From Vandammella animalimorsus (GTDB lineage Bacteria; Pseudomonadota; Gammaproteobacteria; Burkholderiales; Burkholderiaceae_C): a stretch of DNA of 64,000 nt. Shown piece after piece: positions 1 to 9,641 of this stretch (position 1 is the first letter of the stretch; each line of letters starts with the position of its first letter). The position numbers were made by a program, and so were the translations under genes. The stretch is from the NCBI RefSeq assembly GCF_002285285.1, contig NZ_NSJF01000004.1:62001-126000 (forward strand), written 5' to 3'. The notes beneath the pieces are model-generated. The model had not been told where the DNA came from. It ran no database searches and saw only the letters and a program-made list of their open reading frames with translations.

Positions 1-574
1 TGACAAACACAATGCAGGTCAGCTGCCAGTTGCGGTAGAGCAAAAAGCCCACCAGCGCCAACAGCGTGAAACCATCGCGCGACACCCCCAGCAGCGCCTG
101 CACCAGTTGCTGCGCGCCCAACTGGGTTTCATAGACGATGGTGTTGGCCAGTTTGCTGGCCGAGTGCTCGCGATACAACCCCATGTCAGCGCGCATGATG
201 CATTCGAACAGCAGCGTGCGAATGCGAAACATGCCGTTGTTGGTGATGCGCGCCAGTGAATACTGGCCAATGAACTGGGCCATGCCACGCATCAGGAAGA
301 TGCCCACCATGACGAGTGGAATCCACCACAGCGCAAGGCTACTTTCTGTAAAACCCTTATCCAAAATCCGCCCCATTTCCTGCGCCATCAGTGGCTCGGT
401 GATGGCGGCAACGGCCGATGCCAGCACCGCCAGGGCCCAGGCCCAGCGGTGTTTGGCAAAGTACGGAGTCAGGCGCTTGAGCCGCTGCCACAGCGGCGGC
501 AAGGCTGCATCAGCAGTTGCTGTAGACGAGTCCGGAGCGGCAGGCGGCGGAGCCGCAGAAGGGGAAGAACGCAT
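1..574 (-). CDS. msbA: Lipid A export ABC transporter MsbA, N-terminal part (cut by window edge)
   Basis: The open frame starts at the ATG complementary to 572-574 and runs off the left edge, so only about 191 residues are visible. After a Pro/Ala-rich cytoplasmic leader it reads as an ABC-exporter transmembrane domain, with hydrophobic helices around residues 40-60 and 75-95, the segment ARITNNGMFRIRTLLFE, and EHSASKLANTIVYE, the layout of the first part of MsbA. In this family the protein is an inner-membrane half-transporter that flips lipid A-core; its nucleotide-binding domain would lie outside the window. It is divergent from tolB across a 283-bp gap. A related exporter half-transporter is possible because the Walker motifs are not visible. 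Confidence 0.8.
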   Translation of the reverse strand, partial: MRSSPSAAPPPAAPDSSTATADAALPPLWQRLKRLTPYFAKHRWAWALAVLASAVAAITEPLMAQEMGRILDKGFTESSLALWWIPLVMVGIFLMRGMAQFIGQYSLARITNNGMFRIRTLLFECIMRADMGLYREHSASKLANTIVYETQLGAQQLVQALLGVSRDGFTLLALVGFLLYRNWQLTCIVFV

Positions 575-857
575 AGGGCAGCGATTTTACGGGCCGTGCA
601 GCAGCGCCCCACCTGCGGGCACGACCGTACCAAGGCATGCTGGCTCGGCAAAATCCGCGCAGCCCTATTCGGGAAAGGCCCGTGCGCAGTGGCTTTGCGG
701 CACAATCGCCCTGCTTTTACCTTCAGTGGGGGCTGCCCAGGAATGCTCTGCACGAACCCAGCGGCAAGCAGGCGCTGCAATGCCCGCAGACTTTCCCTTG
801 AAACCACAGCCAGAATTTGGCCAGTCCTCGCAGCGTCAGTGTCGAAACGGAAACAGC

Positions 858-2189
858 ATGAAGAAGTTTGATTTGCCAGGGCCTACAGGCCAGCTGCTGC
901 AGCCCATGGCAGGCGCAGGTGCATCGCGCCGCCAGGCCCTGGCTGCACTGCTGGCCACTGGTGTCGCCCCACAATTGCTGGCCCAGCAAGGGCCGCGGGT
1001 AGACATCAGCGGTCGCAACCGCCAATACCCCATTGCCATCGCCAGCTTCCGAGGCGAAGCGCAGGCGCCGCAGCGCGTGGCCGAAATCGTGCGCGCTGAC
1101 CTGGAGCGCAGCGGTTTTTTCCGCAGCATTGATGCCTCCGGCCAAGCACTCGACGAGCTCTCTCGCCCTGACATGAACGCCTGGCGCGAGCGCGCCGCTG
1201 GCTGGCTCAGCGCCGGCAGCGTCAACCGTCAGGCCGATGGCCGCTTCGATGTGCGCTTTCGCCTATGGGACGTGGTGCGCGGCGAAGACCTGGGCGGGCA
1301 AAGCTACGTCGTGCCCCCTGCCGACCTGCGCCTGGCAGCGCACCGCATCGCCGACTTCATCTACGAGAAGATCACCGGCAAGCCCGGCATTTTCTCGACC
1401 CGCATTGCCTACGTCACCAAAGCCGGGCGCTACTCGCTGTGGGTGGCCGACTCCGACGGCGAAAACGCCCAGGCGGCCCTGACCAGCCCCGAGCCCATCA
1501 TCTCGCCGGCCTGGTCGCCCGACGGCCGGCAGCTGGCCTATGTGTCGTTCGAGTCGCGCAAGCCGGTCGTTTACACGCACGATGTGGCCAGCGGCCGCCG
1601 GCGCCTGCTGGCCAACTTCCGCGGCTCCAACAGCGCCCCCACCTGGTCGCCCGATGGCAGCCGGCTGGCCGTGACGCTCACGCGCGATGGCGGCTCGCAG
1701 CTCTACACCATCAGCGCCAGCGGCGGCGAGCCCAGCCGCATCATGCAAAGCGCCGGCATCGATACCGAACCGGATTTCTCCTCTGACGGGCAGTTCATTT
1801 ACTTCGTCAGCGACCGCGGCGGCTCGCCCCAGATCTACCGCGTGGGCAGCCGCGGCGGAGCGGCCCAACGCGTGACCTTCAGCGGCAGCTACAACATCTC
1901 GCCCTCGATCAGCCCCGATGGCAAATACCTGGCCTTCGTCTCGCGCACCGGCGGCGGCTACCGCCTGCACGTCATGGACCTGGCCAGCGGCGGCGTGCAA
2001 GCCGTCACCGACACCAATGCCGACGAAAGTCCCAGCTTCTCCCCCAACAGCGAGCTGCTGCTGTACGCCACCCGCCAAGGCGGCGCCAGCGCACTGATGA
2101 CCTGCACAGTCGACGGCAGCGTCAAGGTGCGCCTGGCTGCCAAGGGCGGCGAGATCCGCGAACCGGCCTGGGGGCCACTGCTGCGCTGA
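858..2189 (+). CDS. tolB: Tol-Pal system periplasmic protein TolB
   Basis: 443 residues, close to the family size of about 430. An N-terminal export signal contains SRRQALAALLATG and ends near LLAQQ. The TolB N-terminal domain follows (VDISGRNRQYPIAIASF). The second half is a WD40-like beta-propeller with repeated blades of the type SPAWSPDGRQLAYVSFES, APTWSPDGSRLAV and SPSISPDGKYLAFVS. TolB works in the periplasm with Pal in outer-membrane constriction during division. The start at 858 has only a weak GGAAA upstream; the in-frame ATG at 906 would give a shorter signal peptide. The frame stays open far upstream, but that part lacks protein character. pal and cpoB follow; tolQRA are not next to it. 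Confidence 0.95.
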   Translation: MKKFDLPGPTGQLLQPMAGAGASRRQALAALLATGVAPQLLAQQGPRVDISGRNRQYPIAIASFRGEAQAPQRVAEIVRADLERSGFFRSIDASGQALDELSRPDMNAWRERAAGWLSAGSVNRQADGRFDVRFRLWDVVRGEDLGGQSYVVPPADLRLAAHRIADFIYEKITGKPGIFSTRIAYVTKAGRYSLWVADSDGENAQAALTSPEPIISPAWSPDGRQLAYVSFESRKPVVYTHDVASGRRRLLANFRGSNSAPTWSPDGSRLAVTLTRDGGSQLYTISASGGEPSRIMQSAGIDTEPDFSSDGQFIYFVSDRGGSPQIYRVGSRGGAAQRVTFSGSYNISPSISPDGKYLAFVSRTGGGYRLHVMDLASGGVQAVTDTNADESPSFSPNSELLLYATRQGGASALMTCTVDGSVKVRLAAKGGEIREPAWGPLLR

Positions 2190-2295
2190 CATTGCGCCCA
2201 ACGCTGAAAACAACCACACGCTTGGCAGCGAGCTGCCAGCGCCCCTGAACGATGCAAACTTTCGGCGCACAAGCGCTTTCTTGAGGAGTGAAACC

Positions 2296-2841
2296 ATGCT
2301 GACAATCAAAAAAAACCTTTCCTACGGCGCACTGGCAGCGGCCATCGCCCTGGCAGGCTGCAGTTCCAAAACCAAGCTGGATGACCAGGCCAACGCCGGC
2401 ACGGGCGTGCCCACCACCAGCGGCCAGTACGACCCCAACCAAGGCAGCCAAAGCCGCATCGAAGGGCTCGACATCCCCGTCTCCTCGGTGCCCGGCGAAG
2501 GCCCGGTCAACGTCTCGCACGTCATCTACTTCGATTTCGACAGCTACACCGTCAAGCCCGAATACCAATCGACCCTGCAGGCCCATGCCGACTTCCTGCG
2601 CGCCCAGGGCGGCATGAGCGTGGCCCTGGAAGGCCACACCGATGAACGCGGCGGTCGCGAATACAACCTGGCGCTGGGCCAGCGCCGTGCTGAGGCCGTG
2701 CTGCAGACCCTGGGCGTGCTGGGCGTACCCACGGCCCGCGTCGAGGCCGTCAGCTACGGCAAGGAAAAGCCCAAGGCCATGGGCCACAGCGAGGAAGCCC
2801 ACGCTGAAAACCGCCGCGTAGAGATTCGCTACAACAAGTGA
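2296..2841 (+). CDS. pal: Peptidoglycan-associated lipoprotein Pal
   Basis: 181 residues, the usual size. A lipoprotein signal ends in LAGC with the lipidated Cys at residue 22. The C-terminal half is an OmpA-like peptidoglycan-binding domain (VIYFDFDSYTVKPEY, EGHTDERGGREYNLALGQRR, ENRRVEIRYNK). Pal anchors the outer membrane to the wall and interacts with TolB. The start is fixed by a GAGGAG ribosome-binding site at 2283-2288. It lies 106 bp after tolB and 7 bp before cpoB, consistent with one operon. Confidence 0.97.
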   Translation: MLTIKKNLSYGALAAAIALAGCSSKTKLDDQANAGTGVPTTSGQYDPNQGSQSRIEGLDIPVSSVPGEGPVNVSHVIYFDFDSYTVKPEYQSTLQAHADFLRAQGGMSVALEGHTDERGGREYNLALGQRRAEAVLQTLGVLGVPTARVEAVSYGKEKPKAMGHSEEAHAENRRVEIRYNK

Positions 2842-2848
2842 GCCTGCC

Positions 2849-3649
2849 ATGACCCAAGGACGACCCGTGCTCCCATTCCCGAGCGCTGACCACAGCGCCA
2901 GCGCCCCAGCGCGCGCGCGGCGCTGGGGCGCCGCCGCAGCGCGCTGCGCCAGTCTGGCTGGCGCAGCAGCTCTGCTGCTGCCCAGCGCCGCCCATGCCCT
3001 GTTCGAGGACGGCGACGCCCGGCGGGCCATTCTGGATTTGCGCAGCCGGGTCGAACAACTGCAGTTGGTGGATCAGAACACCAGCTCGGAGATCCAGCAA
3101 CTGCGCTCCAGCCTGCTGGAGCTGCAGGGCCAGATCAGCACGCTGCGCAATGAAATCGCCCATCTGCGCGGCCAGAATGAAGAATTGGGCCAAAGCCTGC
3201 AACAAGCCCAGGCGCGGCTCAAGCAGTTCGAGCCGCGCCCGGTGCAGATCGACGGCGGCAGCTTCCAGGCTCAGCCGGCCGAGCAACAGGCTTTCGAGGC
3301 CGCGCTGGACTTGCTGCGCAAGGGCCAGTACGCCAACGCACGCGATGCTTTCAGCCAATTCATTGGCCAGTACCCCGGCAGCGGCTACCTGCCATCGGCG
3401 CAGTTCTGGCTGGGCAATTCGCTGTATGCCACACGCGAATACCAGCGCGCCATCGACACCTTCAACGCCATGCTCAGGCAAGCGCCGCAGCATGAGCGAG
3501 CGCCCGATGCCGCGTTGGCCATCGCCAATTCGCAGATCGAGCTCAAGAACGTCGCCGCCGCACGCAAGACGCTGCAAAACCTGGTGGCCACCTACCCGGA
3601 CTCCAACGCTGCCAGCGATGCCAAGGAGCGCCTGGCGCGCCTGCGTTAA
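2849..3649 (+). CDS. cpoB: Cell division coordinator CpoB (YbgF)
   Basis: 266 residues. A signal peptide ends near AAHA. A polar heptad-rich segment follows (about residues 55-125, ILDLRSRVEQLQLVDQN and later EEL/LRG repeats), the trimerising coiled coil of YbgF. The C-terminal half is TPR-like (ARDAFSQFIGQYPGSGYLPSAQFWLGNSLY, RAIDTFNAMLRQAPQHERAPDAALAIA). Known CpoB links peptidoglycan synthesis to Tol-driven outer-membrane constriction in the periplasm. It starts 7 bp after the pal stop, so it is probably translationally linked to pal. The family is clear; the function is inferred from homologues. Confidence 0.93.
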   Translation: MTQGRPVLPFPSADHSASAPARARRWGAAAARCASLAGAAALLLPSAAHALFEDGDARRAILDLRSRVEQLQLVDQNTSSEIQQLRSSLLELQGQISTLRNEIAHLRGQNEELGQSLQQAQARLKQFEPRPVQIDGGSFQAQPAEQQAFEAALDLLRKGQYANARDAFSQFIGQYPGSGYLPSAQFWLGNSLYATREYQRAIDTFNAMLRQAPQHERAPDAALAIANSQIELKNVAAARKTLQNLVATYPDSNAASDAKERLARLR

Positions 3650-3711
3650 GCAGCTGTTTTCCTTTCTCGCGCGCGGCACTGCCGCGCGTTGTTTTTTCCG
3701 CCCCGTCGCCC

Positions 3712-4557
3712 GTGCCCACAGCCTCTCCCACACCCGTCAACCTGACCAGCCCCCAGCCTGACATGGCACGCCGCTTTGGCGGCATGCAACGCTTGTATGG
3801 TTTGGATGGCGCTGCGCGCCTGGCCGGCACCCACGTCGCCATCGTGGGCATTGGCGGTGTGGGCTCCTGGGCCGCCGAAGCCCTGGCGCGCAGCGGTGTG
3901 GGCCAGCTCACGCTGATCGACCTGGACAACGTGGCCGAATCCAACATCAACCGCCAGGTGCACGCCCTGACCGAGACCATCGGCCAGCCCAAGGTGCTGG
4001 CCATGCAGGCGCGCATCGCGCAGATCAATCCAGCCTGCCAGGTGCATGGCGTCGAGGACTTTCTCAGCGCCGACAACGTCCGCCAGCTACTGGGCTCAGG
4101 CGACCTGGATGCGGCCATCGACGCCTGCGACCAGATCGGCGCCAAGGCCGCCGTGGCCTGCCACATGCGCCAGCGCCAGCTGCCCTTCATCATCGTGGGC
4201 GCAGCGGGCGGGCGCGTGCAGGCCCAGCAGGTGGAAATCGACGATCTGGGCCGACTGACTCACGACCCGCTGCTGGCTCGCCTGCGCCAGCAGCTGCGCA
4301 AGCGCCACGGCTTTGCCGGCGCCGGCCAGCGTATGCAGGTGCCCTGCGTCTTCAGCCGCGAACCCGTGCGCCGCGCCGACGCCAGCTGCGGCCTGCAGCA
4401 GGAAGGCTCGCTCAACTGCGCCGGCTACGGCTCCTCCATGGCCGTCACCGCCACCTTCGGCGCTGTGGCCGCCGGCTGGATCATGAATGCACTGGTTCAG
4501 ACAGAAAAAAATAAAAACTGCACACAACAAGCCAAACCGTCAAAAAACTCATGCTAG
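3712..4557 (+). CDS. tcdA: tRNA threonylcarbamoyladenosine dehydratase TcdA (ThiF/E1-like)
   Basis: 281 residues from a GTG start; an ATG at 3763 (MARRFGGMQRLYG) is the likely alternative because alignable sequence begins there. The nucleotide-binding loop is GIGGVGSWAAEALARSG, followed by LTLIDLDNVAESNINRQ and the DACDQIGAKAAVA segment typical of the CsdL/TcdA branch of ThiF-like enzymes. These use ATP to cyclise t6A37 to ct6A37 in tRNAs. It stands 62 bp after cpoB. The last 20 or so codons are AT-rich and overlap the presumed promoter of the downstream tRNA-Lys gene. Confidence 0.9.
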   Translation: MPTASPTPVNLTSPQPDMARRFGGMQRLYGLDGAARLAGTHVAIVGIGGVGSWAAEALARSGVGQLTLIDLDNVAESNINRQVHALTETIGQPKVLAMQARIAQINPACQVHGVEDFLSADNVRQLLGSGDLDAAIDACDQIGAKAAVACHMRQRQLPFIIVGAAGGRVQAQQVEIDDLGRLTHDPLLARLRQQLRKRHGFAGAGQRMQVPCVFSREPVRRADASCGLQQEGSLNCAGYGSSMAVTATFGAVAAGWIMNALVQTEKNKNCTQQAKPSKNSC

Positions 4558-4560
4558 AAT
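4555..4560 (+). promoter_or_regulatory. Probable -10 element of the tRNA-Lys gene
   Basis: TAGAAT followed directly by CGCGG, inside an AT-rich stretch about 90 bp upstream of the tRNA. The -35 element is poor. The same -10 plus CGCG arrangement recurs before rpmB, glyQ and uvrA. Inferred by position and similarity only. Confidence 0.4.
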
Positions 4561-4648
4561 CGCGGCTTTCGCATCGCATGCTTCTTCAGATGCTGAAGAC
4601 GATACCAAAGGCAGTAAGCACCGCTGTGTATCTGGCATGCAATGAGGC

Positions 4649-4724
4649 GGGTCGTTAGCTCAGCTGGTAGAGCAGCGGACTTTTAATCCGTTGGTCGCAG
4701 GTTCGAATCCTGCACGACCCACCA
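4649..4724 (+). tRNA. tRNA-Lys (anticodon TTT)
   Basis: A 76-nt cloverleaf. The acceptor stem GGGTCGT pairs with ACGACCC, the D-arm contains AGCTCAGCTGGTAGAGC, the anticodon loop is CTTTTAA with TTT at 4682-4684, and the T-arm is GCAGGTTCGAATCCTGC. The discriminator A and a genomically encoded CCA are at 4721-4724. It reads AAA/AAG lysine codons. It is followed within 12 bp by a strong terminator, so it is a single-tRNA unit. Confidence 0.97.
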
Positions 4725-4735
4725 AAATTTCCAGA

Positions 4736-4768
4736 GGGTTACAGCACAATCGGGCTGTAACCCTTTTT
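4736..4768 (+). terminator. Rho-independent terminator of tRNA-Lys
   Basis: A perfect 10-bp stem GGGTTACAGC / GCTGTAACCC (4736-4745 and 4754-4763) with an 8-nt loop, followed by TTTTT. Confidence 0.92.
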
Positions 4769-4806
4769 GTTTGGCCGCTTGTCCTGCAACTGCGCCAAAG
4801 GCTAGG

Positions 4807-4965
4807 GGTTGTTGAGATTGGGCTTGCGAAGCGGTTTTTCGAGGCAAAAGTCGCAAATGCAAGGCGAAAACGCACGCAAGGCCTGGATACCTTGCAAGCG
4901 TTTTCAACGCGGCAGTTGCGGGTTTTTGACCGGAAACACCGCCGCAATATTCAATCTCAACAGCC
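4807..4965. repeat. MITE-like palindromic element, copy 1
   Basis: A 159-bp element with inverted ends GGTTGTTGAGATTG (4807-4820) and CAATCTCAACAGCC (4952-4965), 13 of 14 positions complementary. An inner imperfect 16-bp palindrome is at 4866-4881 / 4890-4905. It shares size and inner sequence (gcaaggcg.aaaacgca) with the complete copy at 37558-37718. It is bordered by CTAG (4802-4805) on the left and CTTG (4967-4970) on the right. It occupies the leader between the tRNA terminator and the uracil permease gene. Confidence 0.6.
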
Positions 4966-5017
4966 ACTTGCGCAGGCTGTGCGGCCATCGACTGCCAGCA
5001 CCCAAAAAGAGGCCTGC

Positions 5018-6322
5018 ATGTTTCACTGGATCGAAAAGTCCCCAAAAGCATTGGACAACGGCGGCGTCATTGCCCCAGATGAGCGCCTGCCCTGGCCGCA
5101 AACCGGCATCATGGGCCTGCAACACGTCATCGCCATGTTCGGCTCAACCATTCTGGCGCCGATCCTCATGGGCTTCGACCCCAACATCGCCGTGCTCATG
5201 AGCGGCATCGGCACGCTGATCTTCTTTCTGATCACCGGCGGCAAAGTGCCCAGCTACCTGGGTTCGAGCTTTGCCTTCATCGCCGTGGTTGTGGCCGCTA
5301 CGGGCTATCCCGGCAGTGGGGCCAACGCCAACATTGGCCTGGCGCTGGGCGGCATTGTCATGTGCGGCCTGATCTACACGCTCATTGGTGCGGTCGTGCA
5401 CGCCATCGGCACAGGCTGGATCGAGCGCCTGATGCCACCGGTCGTCACTGGCGCCATCGTGGCCGTCATCGGCCTGAACCTGGCGGCCATTCCGATCAAG
5501 AACATGGCCAGCAACAACTTCGAGAGCTGGATGCAGGCCCTGACCTTCGTTTGCGTGGCCCTGGTGGCCGTGTTCACGCGCGGCATGCTGCAACGCCTGC
5601 TGATTCTGGTCGGGCTGATCATCGCCAGCCTGTGCTACATCGCCCTGACCAACGGCCTGGGCCTGGGCAAGCCAGTGGATTTCAGCGGCATTGCCAATGC
5701 CGCCTGGTTCGGCCTGCCCAGCCTGACTGCCCCTATTTTCGACAGCAAGGCCATGCTGCTGATCGCCCCGGTGGCCATCATCCTGGTGGCCGAAAACCTG
5801 GGCCACATCAAGGCCGTCACCGCCATGACCGGGCGCAACATCGACCAGTACATGGGCCGGGCCTTCATCGGCGATGGCGTGGCCACCATGGTCAGCGGCA
5901 GCGTGGGCGGCACCGGCGTGACCACCTATGCCGAGAACATCGGCGTCATGGCCGCCACGCGCATCTACTCCACGGCCATCTTCCTCGTGGCCGCCGCTGC
6001 AGCCATTCTGCTGGGCTTTTCGCCCAAGTTTGGCGAGGTGATCCGCGCCATTCCGGTTCCGGTCATGGGCGGCGTCTCCATCGTAGTGTTCGGCCTGATC
6101 GCCATCGCCGGAGCCAAGATCTGGGTCGACAACCGCGTGGACTTCTCCCAGAACAAAAACCTGCTGGTGGCGGCCATCACGCTGATCCTGGGCACGGGCG
6201 ATTTCACGCTGCACTTTGGCAGCTTCGCCATGGCCGGCATCGGCACCGCCACCTTCGGTGCCATTGCGCTGTACGCCCTGCTCAACCGCGCCGAGCCCGG
6301 CCCACGCCAGGACAGGCCCTGA
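5018..6322 (+). CDS. uraA: NCS2-family nucleobase permease, uracil permease type
   Basis: 434 residues, a usual size for UraA. Multiple hydrophobic helices begin after a short polar N-terminus ([22 protein letters not shown], the typical UraA opening). It carries [15 protein letters not shown] and the NCS2 motif region [13 protein letters not shown], plus [15 protein letters not shown] with the conserved glutamates of the substrate and proton sites. UraA is an inner-membrane uracil-proton symporter. The start is set by AAGAGG at 5006-5011; the longer open frame runs through the tRNA and repeat and is not coding. No pyrimidine gene adjoins it, so the exact substrate is inferred from similarity. 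Confidence 0.9.
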   Translation: MFHWIEKSPKALDNGGVIAPDERLPWPQTGIMGLQHVIAMFGSTILAPILMGFDPNIAVLMSGIGTLIFFLITGGKVPSYLGSSFAFIAVVVAATGYPGSGANANIGLALGGIVMCGLIYTLIGAVVHAIGTGWIERLMPPVVTGAIVAVIGLNLAAIPIKNMASNNFESWMQALTFVCVALVAVFTRGMLQRLLILVGLIIASLCYIALTNGLGLGKPVDFSGIANAAWFGLPSLTAPIFDSKAMLLIAPVAIILVAENLGHIKAVTAMTGRNIDQYMGRAFIGDGVATMVSGSVGGTGVTTYAENIGVMAATRIYSTAIFLVAAAAAILLGFSPKFGEVIRAIPVPVMGGVSIVVFGLIAIAGAKIWVDNRVDFSQNKNLLVAAITLILGTGDFTLHFGSFAMAGIGTATFGAIALYALLNRAEPGPRQDRP

Positions 6323-6345
6323 ACCACCTCCCACCATGGCCCTTG

Positions 6346-6370
6346 CCCTGCCCTGCCCTGCCCTGCCCTG
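6346..6370. repeat. CCCTG pentanucleotide tandem repeat
   Basis: Five perfect CCCTG copies in the 170-bp gap between uraA and pabA/trpG, starting 24 bp after the uraA stop. Confidence 0.85.
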
Positions 6371-6492
6371 GCCGCCGCCGTGACAGCCCGGTCATCGCCT
6401 GCGGCCATGGCCAACGCAGCCTGCGGCACAATCGGCGCCGCAGCACGCCGTGTTGCCTCACGCCGTCCCCCCTCTTGCAAAGGCCCTTGCCC

Positions 6493-7077
6493 ATGACCCG
6501 GGTTTTGATGATCGACAACTACGACAGCTTCACCTACAACATCGTGCAGTACTTTGGTGAGCTCGGTGCCGAGGTGGGCGTTTTTCGCAACGATGAGATC
6601 GAGCTGGCCGGCATCGAGGCCTGGGCACCGCAGCGGTTGGTGATTTCACCTGGCCCTTCATCACCCGCACAGGCGGGCATTTCCGTAGCGGCCATCCAGC
6701 ATTTCGCAGGCCAGCTGCCGATTCTGGGCGTGTGCCTGGGCCACCAGAGCATTGGCGCAGCCTTTGGCGGCCAGATCGTGCGCGCGCAGCAGCTCATGCA
6801 CGGCAAGACCAGCGTCATCACCACCGACGAGCGCGGCGTGTTCGCAGGCCTTCCGCAGCAATTCACCGTTAACCGCTACCACTCGCTGGCCATCGAGCGC
6901 AGCAGCCTGCCCGACGCGCTGGAAATCTCCGCCTGGACCGAGGACGGCGAAATCATGGGCGTGCGCCACCGCACGCTGTCCATCGAAGGGGTGCAGTTCC
7001 ACCCCGAGTCCATCCTCACCGAACACGGCCACGCCATGCTGCGCAACTTCCTCGAAAGACCCTGGCAACCGCTTTGA
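6493..7077 (+). CDS. pabA: Glutamine amidotransferase component of anthranilate/aminodeoxychorismate synthase
   Basis: 194 residues, a complete class I amidotransferase. The N-terminus [22 protein letters not shown] is the TrpG/PabA signature. The nucleophile Cys81 lies in GVCLGHQ and the His170/Glu172 pair in VQFHPESI. It supplies ammonia from glutamine to a TrpE or PabB partner for tryptophan or folate synthesis, in the cytoplasm. Neither partner gene nor trpDC is next to it, so it may serve the folate enzyme or both; TrpG and PabA cannot be told apart by sequence alone. The ATG at 6493 has a poor ribosome-binding site. Confidence 0.88.
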   Translation: MTRVLMIDNYDSFTYNIVQYFGELGAEVGVFRNDEIELAGIEAWAPQRLVISPGPSSPAQAGISVAAIQHFAGQLPILGVCLGHQSIGAAFGGQIVRAQQLMHGKTSVITTDERGVFAGLPQQFTVNRYHSLAIERSSLPDALEISAWTEDGEIMGVRHRTLSIEGVQFHPESILTEHGHAMLRNFLERPWQPL

Positions 7078-7131
7078 ACGCACGCGGCCTGCGTCATCTT
7101 TTTGTCAAAAATCTTTTTTACATTTCGCCCC

Positions 7132-8163
<1,032 letters not shown>

Positions 8164-8226
8164 CCCTGCAGCGGCGCGCGCCCTGTCTGCGCTTTCCCCT
8201 TTTCATCTGACCAAGGAGATCGATTC

Positions 8227-9531
8227 ATGCTGAGAAAGACCTTTTTGCGCCGCAGCGCGGCCTTTGTGGCGGCGGCCCTGGCCGGCGCGCTGCTCGGCGG
8301 CGGCGCTGCGCAAGCACAGGCTCAGGTTGAAGTGCCGTTCTACTTCCCCGTGGCCGTGGGCGGGCCCATCACCAAGATCATCGACGGCTATGCCGCCGAC
8401 TTCATGAAAGAGCACCCCGGCATCCTGGTCAAGCCGATTTATGCTGGTACTTACCAAGAAACCATCGTCAAGGCGCTGACCGCGCACAAGTCGGGCACGC
8501 CGCCGGTGACTTCGGTGCTGCTGTCCACCGATATGTTCACGCTGATCGACGAGGACGCCATCGTGCCCTTTGACGACTTCGCCAAGAGCGAGGCCGAACA
8601 GCAATGGCTCAAGGGCTTTTATCCGGCCTTCATGCTCAACAGCCAAACCGGCGGCAAGACCTGGGGCGTGCCCTTCCAGCGCTCTACCGTGGTGATGTAC
8701 TGGAACAAGCAGGCCTTCAAGGAAGCTGGGCTGGACCCTGAGCAGCCGCCCACCACCTGGGCCGAGCTCAAGGACATGGCCGCCAAGCTGACGAAGAAGG
8801 ACGCCTCCGGCAAAGTCACCCAATACGGCGTGCAAATCCCATCCAGCGGCTTTCCGTACTGGCTGTTCCAGACACTCTCGACCACCAATGGCGTGATCCT
8901 GGCCAACGACACAGGCAACCAGGTGCGCTTTGACGACCCCAAGGTGATCGAGGCGCTGCAATACTGGGTGGATCTGGGCAAAAGCGGCGTGCATCCGCAG
9001 GGCGTGGTCGAGTGGGGCACCACTCCCAAGGACTTTTTTGAGCAGAAAGCCGCCATCATCTACACCACCACCGGCAACCTGACCAACATCCGCAACAATG
9101 CCCCGTTCGAATTTGGCGTGGCCATGATCCCAGGCAATGCGCGCAAGGGCTCGCCCACAGGCGGTGGCAATTTCTATCTGTTCAAGAAGTCCACGCCTGA
9201 GCAGCAAAAGGCCGCCTTCCAATTCATCCACTGGATGACCCAGCCCGAGCGCGCCGCGCAGTGGAGCATTGACACGGGCTATGTGGCCACCAGCGCCGCC
9301 GCCTACGACACGCCACAGCTCAAGCAATACACGGCCGACTTCCCGCCCGCCCTGGTGGCGCGCGACCAACTGCCGCACGCCGTGGCCGAGTTCTCCACAC
9401 ACGACAACCAGCGCGTGACCAAGGCCCTCAACGACGGCCTGCAGGCAGCCCTGACGGGCACCAAGACGCCCGAGCAGGCCATGAAGGACGCCCAGCGCGA
9501 AGCCACCCGCCTGCTGCGCGGCTACCAGTAA
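8227..9531 (+). CDS. ABC transporter substrate-binding protein, family 1 (UgpB/MalE-like)
   Basis: 434 residues with a Sec signal peptide (MLRKTFLRRSAAFVAAALAG, cleavage near AQAQA). The body has the family 1 binding-protein layout: VPFYFPVAVGGPITKII, GVPFQRSTVVMYWNKQAFKEAG, and FIHWMTQPERAAQWS. It starts 9 bp after an AAGGAG ribosome-binding site at 8213-8218. It should capture a carbohydrate or phosphorylated carbohydrate in the periplasm. The N-terminal segment differs from classical UgpB, so glycerol-3-phosphate is not assumed. A phosphatase-fold enzyme closes the operon, which hints at a phosphorylated or phosphodiester substrate. Confidence 0.88.
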   Translation: MLRKTFLRRSAAFVAAALAGALLGGGAAQAQAQVEVPFYFPVAVGGPITKIIDGYAADFMKEHPGILVKPIYAGTYQETIVKALTAHKSGTPPVTSVLLSTDMFTLIDEDAIVPFDDFAKSEAEQQWLKGFYPAFMLNSQTGGKTWGVPFQRSTVVMYWNKQAFKEAGLDPEQPPTTWAELKDMAAKLTKKDASGKVTQYGVQIPSSGFPYWLFQTLSTTNGVILANDTGNQVRFDDPKVIEALQYWVDLGKSGVHPQGVVEWGTTPKDFFEQKAAIIYTTTGNLTNIRNNAPFEFGVAMIPGNARKGSPTGGGNFYLFKKSTPEQQKAAFQFIHWMTQPERAAQWSIDTGYVATSAAAYDTPQLKQYTADFPPALVARDQLPHAVAEFSTHDNQRVTKALNDGLQAALTGTKTPEQAMKDAQREATRLLRGYQ

Positions 9532-9641
9532 CCACCAGCACAGGCGCGCGCCCTTTCCGCGCACGCCACACCCCAAGCGCCTTCGCCCGCCAGCGCCTGC
9601 CGCTGCGCAACGCGGGGGCGCTCTTTGCAAGGCCTTGCCCC

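Noticed and set aside
138-857. In-frame extension upstream of tolB
   Set aside because: It overlaps msbA on the other strand and lacks protein character; TolB length and signal peptide fit the start at 858.
4807-4965. Possible riboswitch in the uracil permease leader
   Set aside because: The structure is explained by inverted ends and an inner palindrome shared with the MITE-like copy at 37558-37718; no known riboswitch core was recognised and there is no terminator before the gene.
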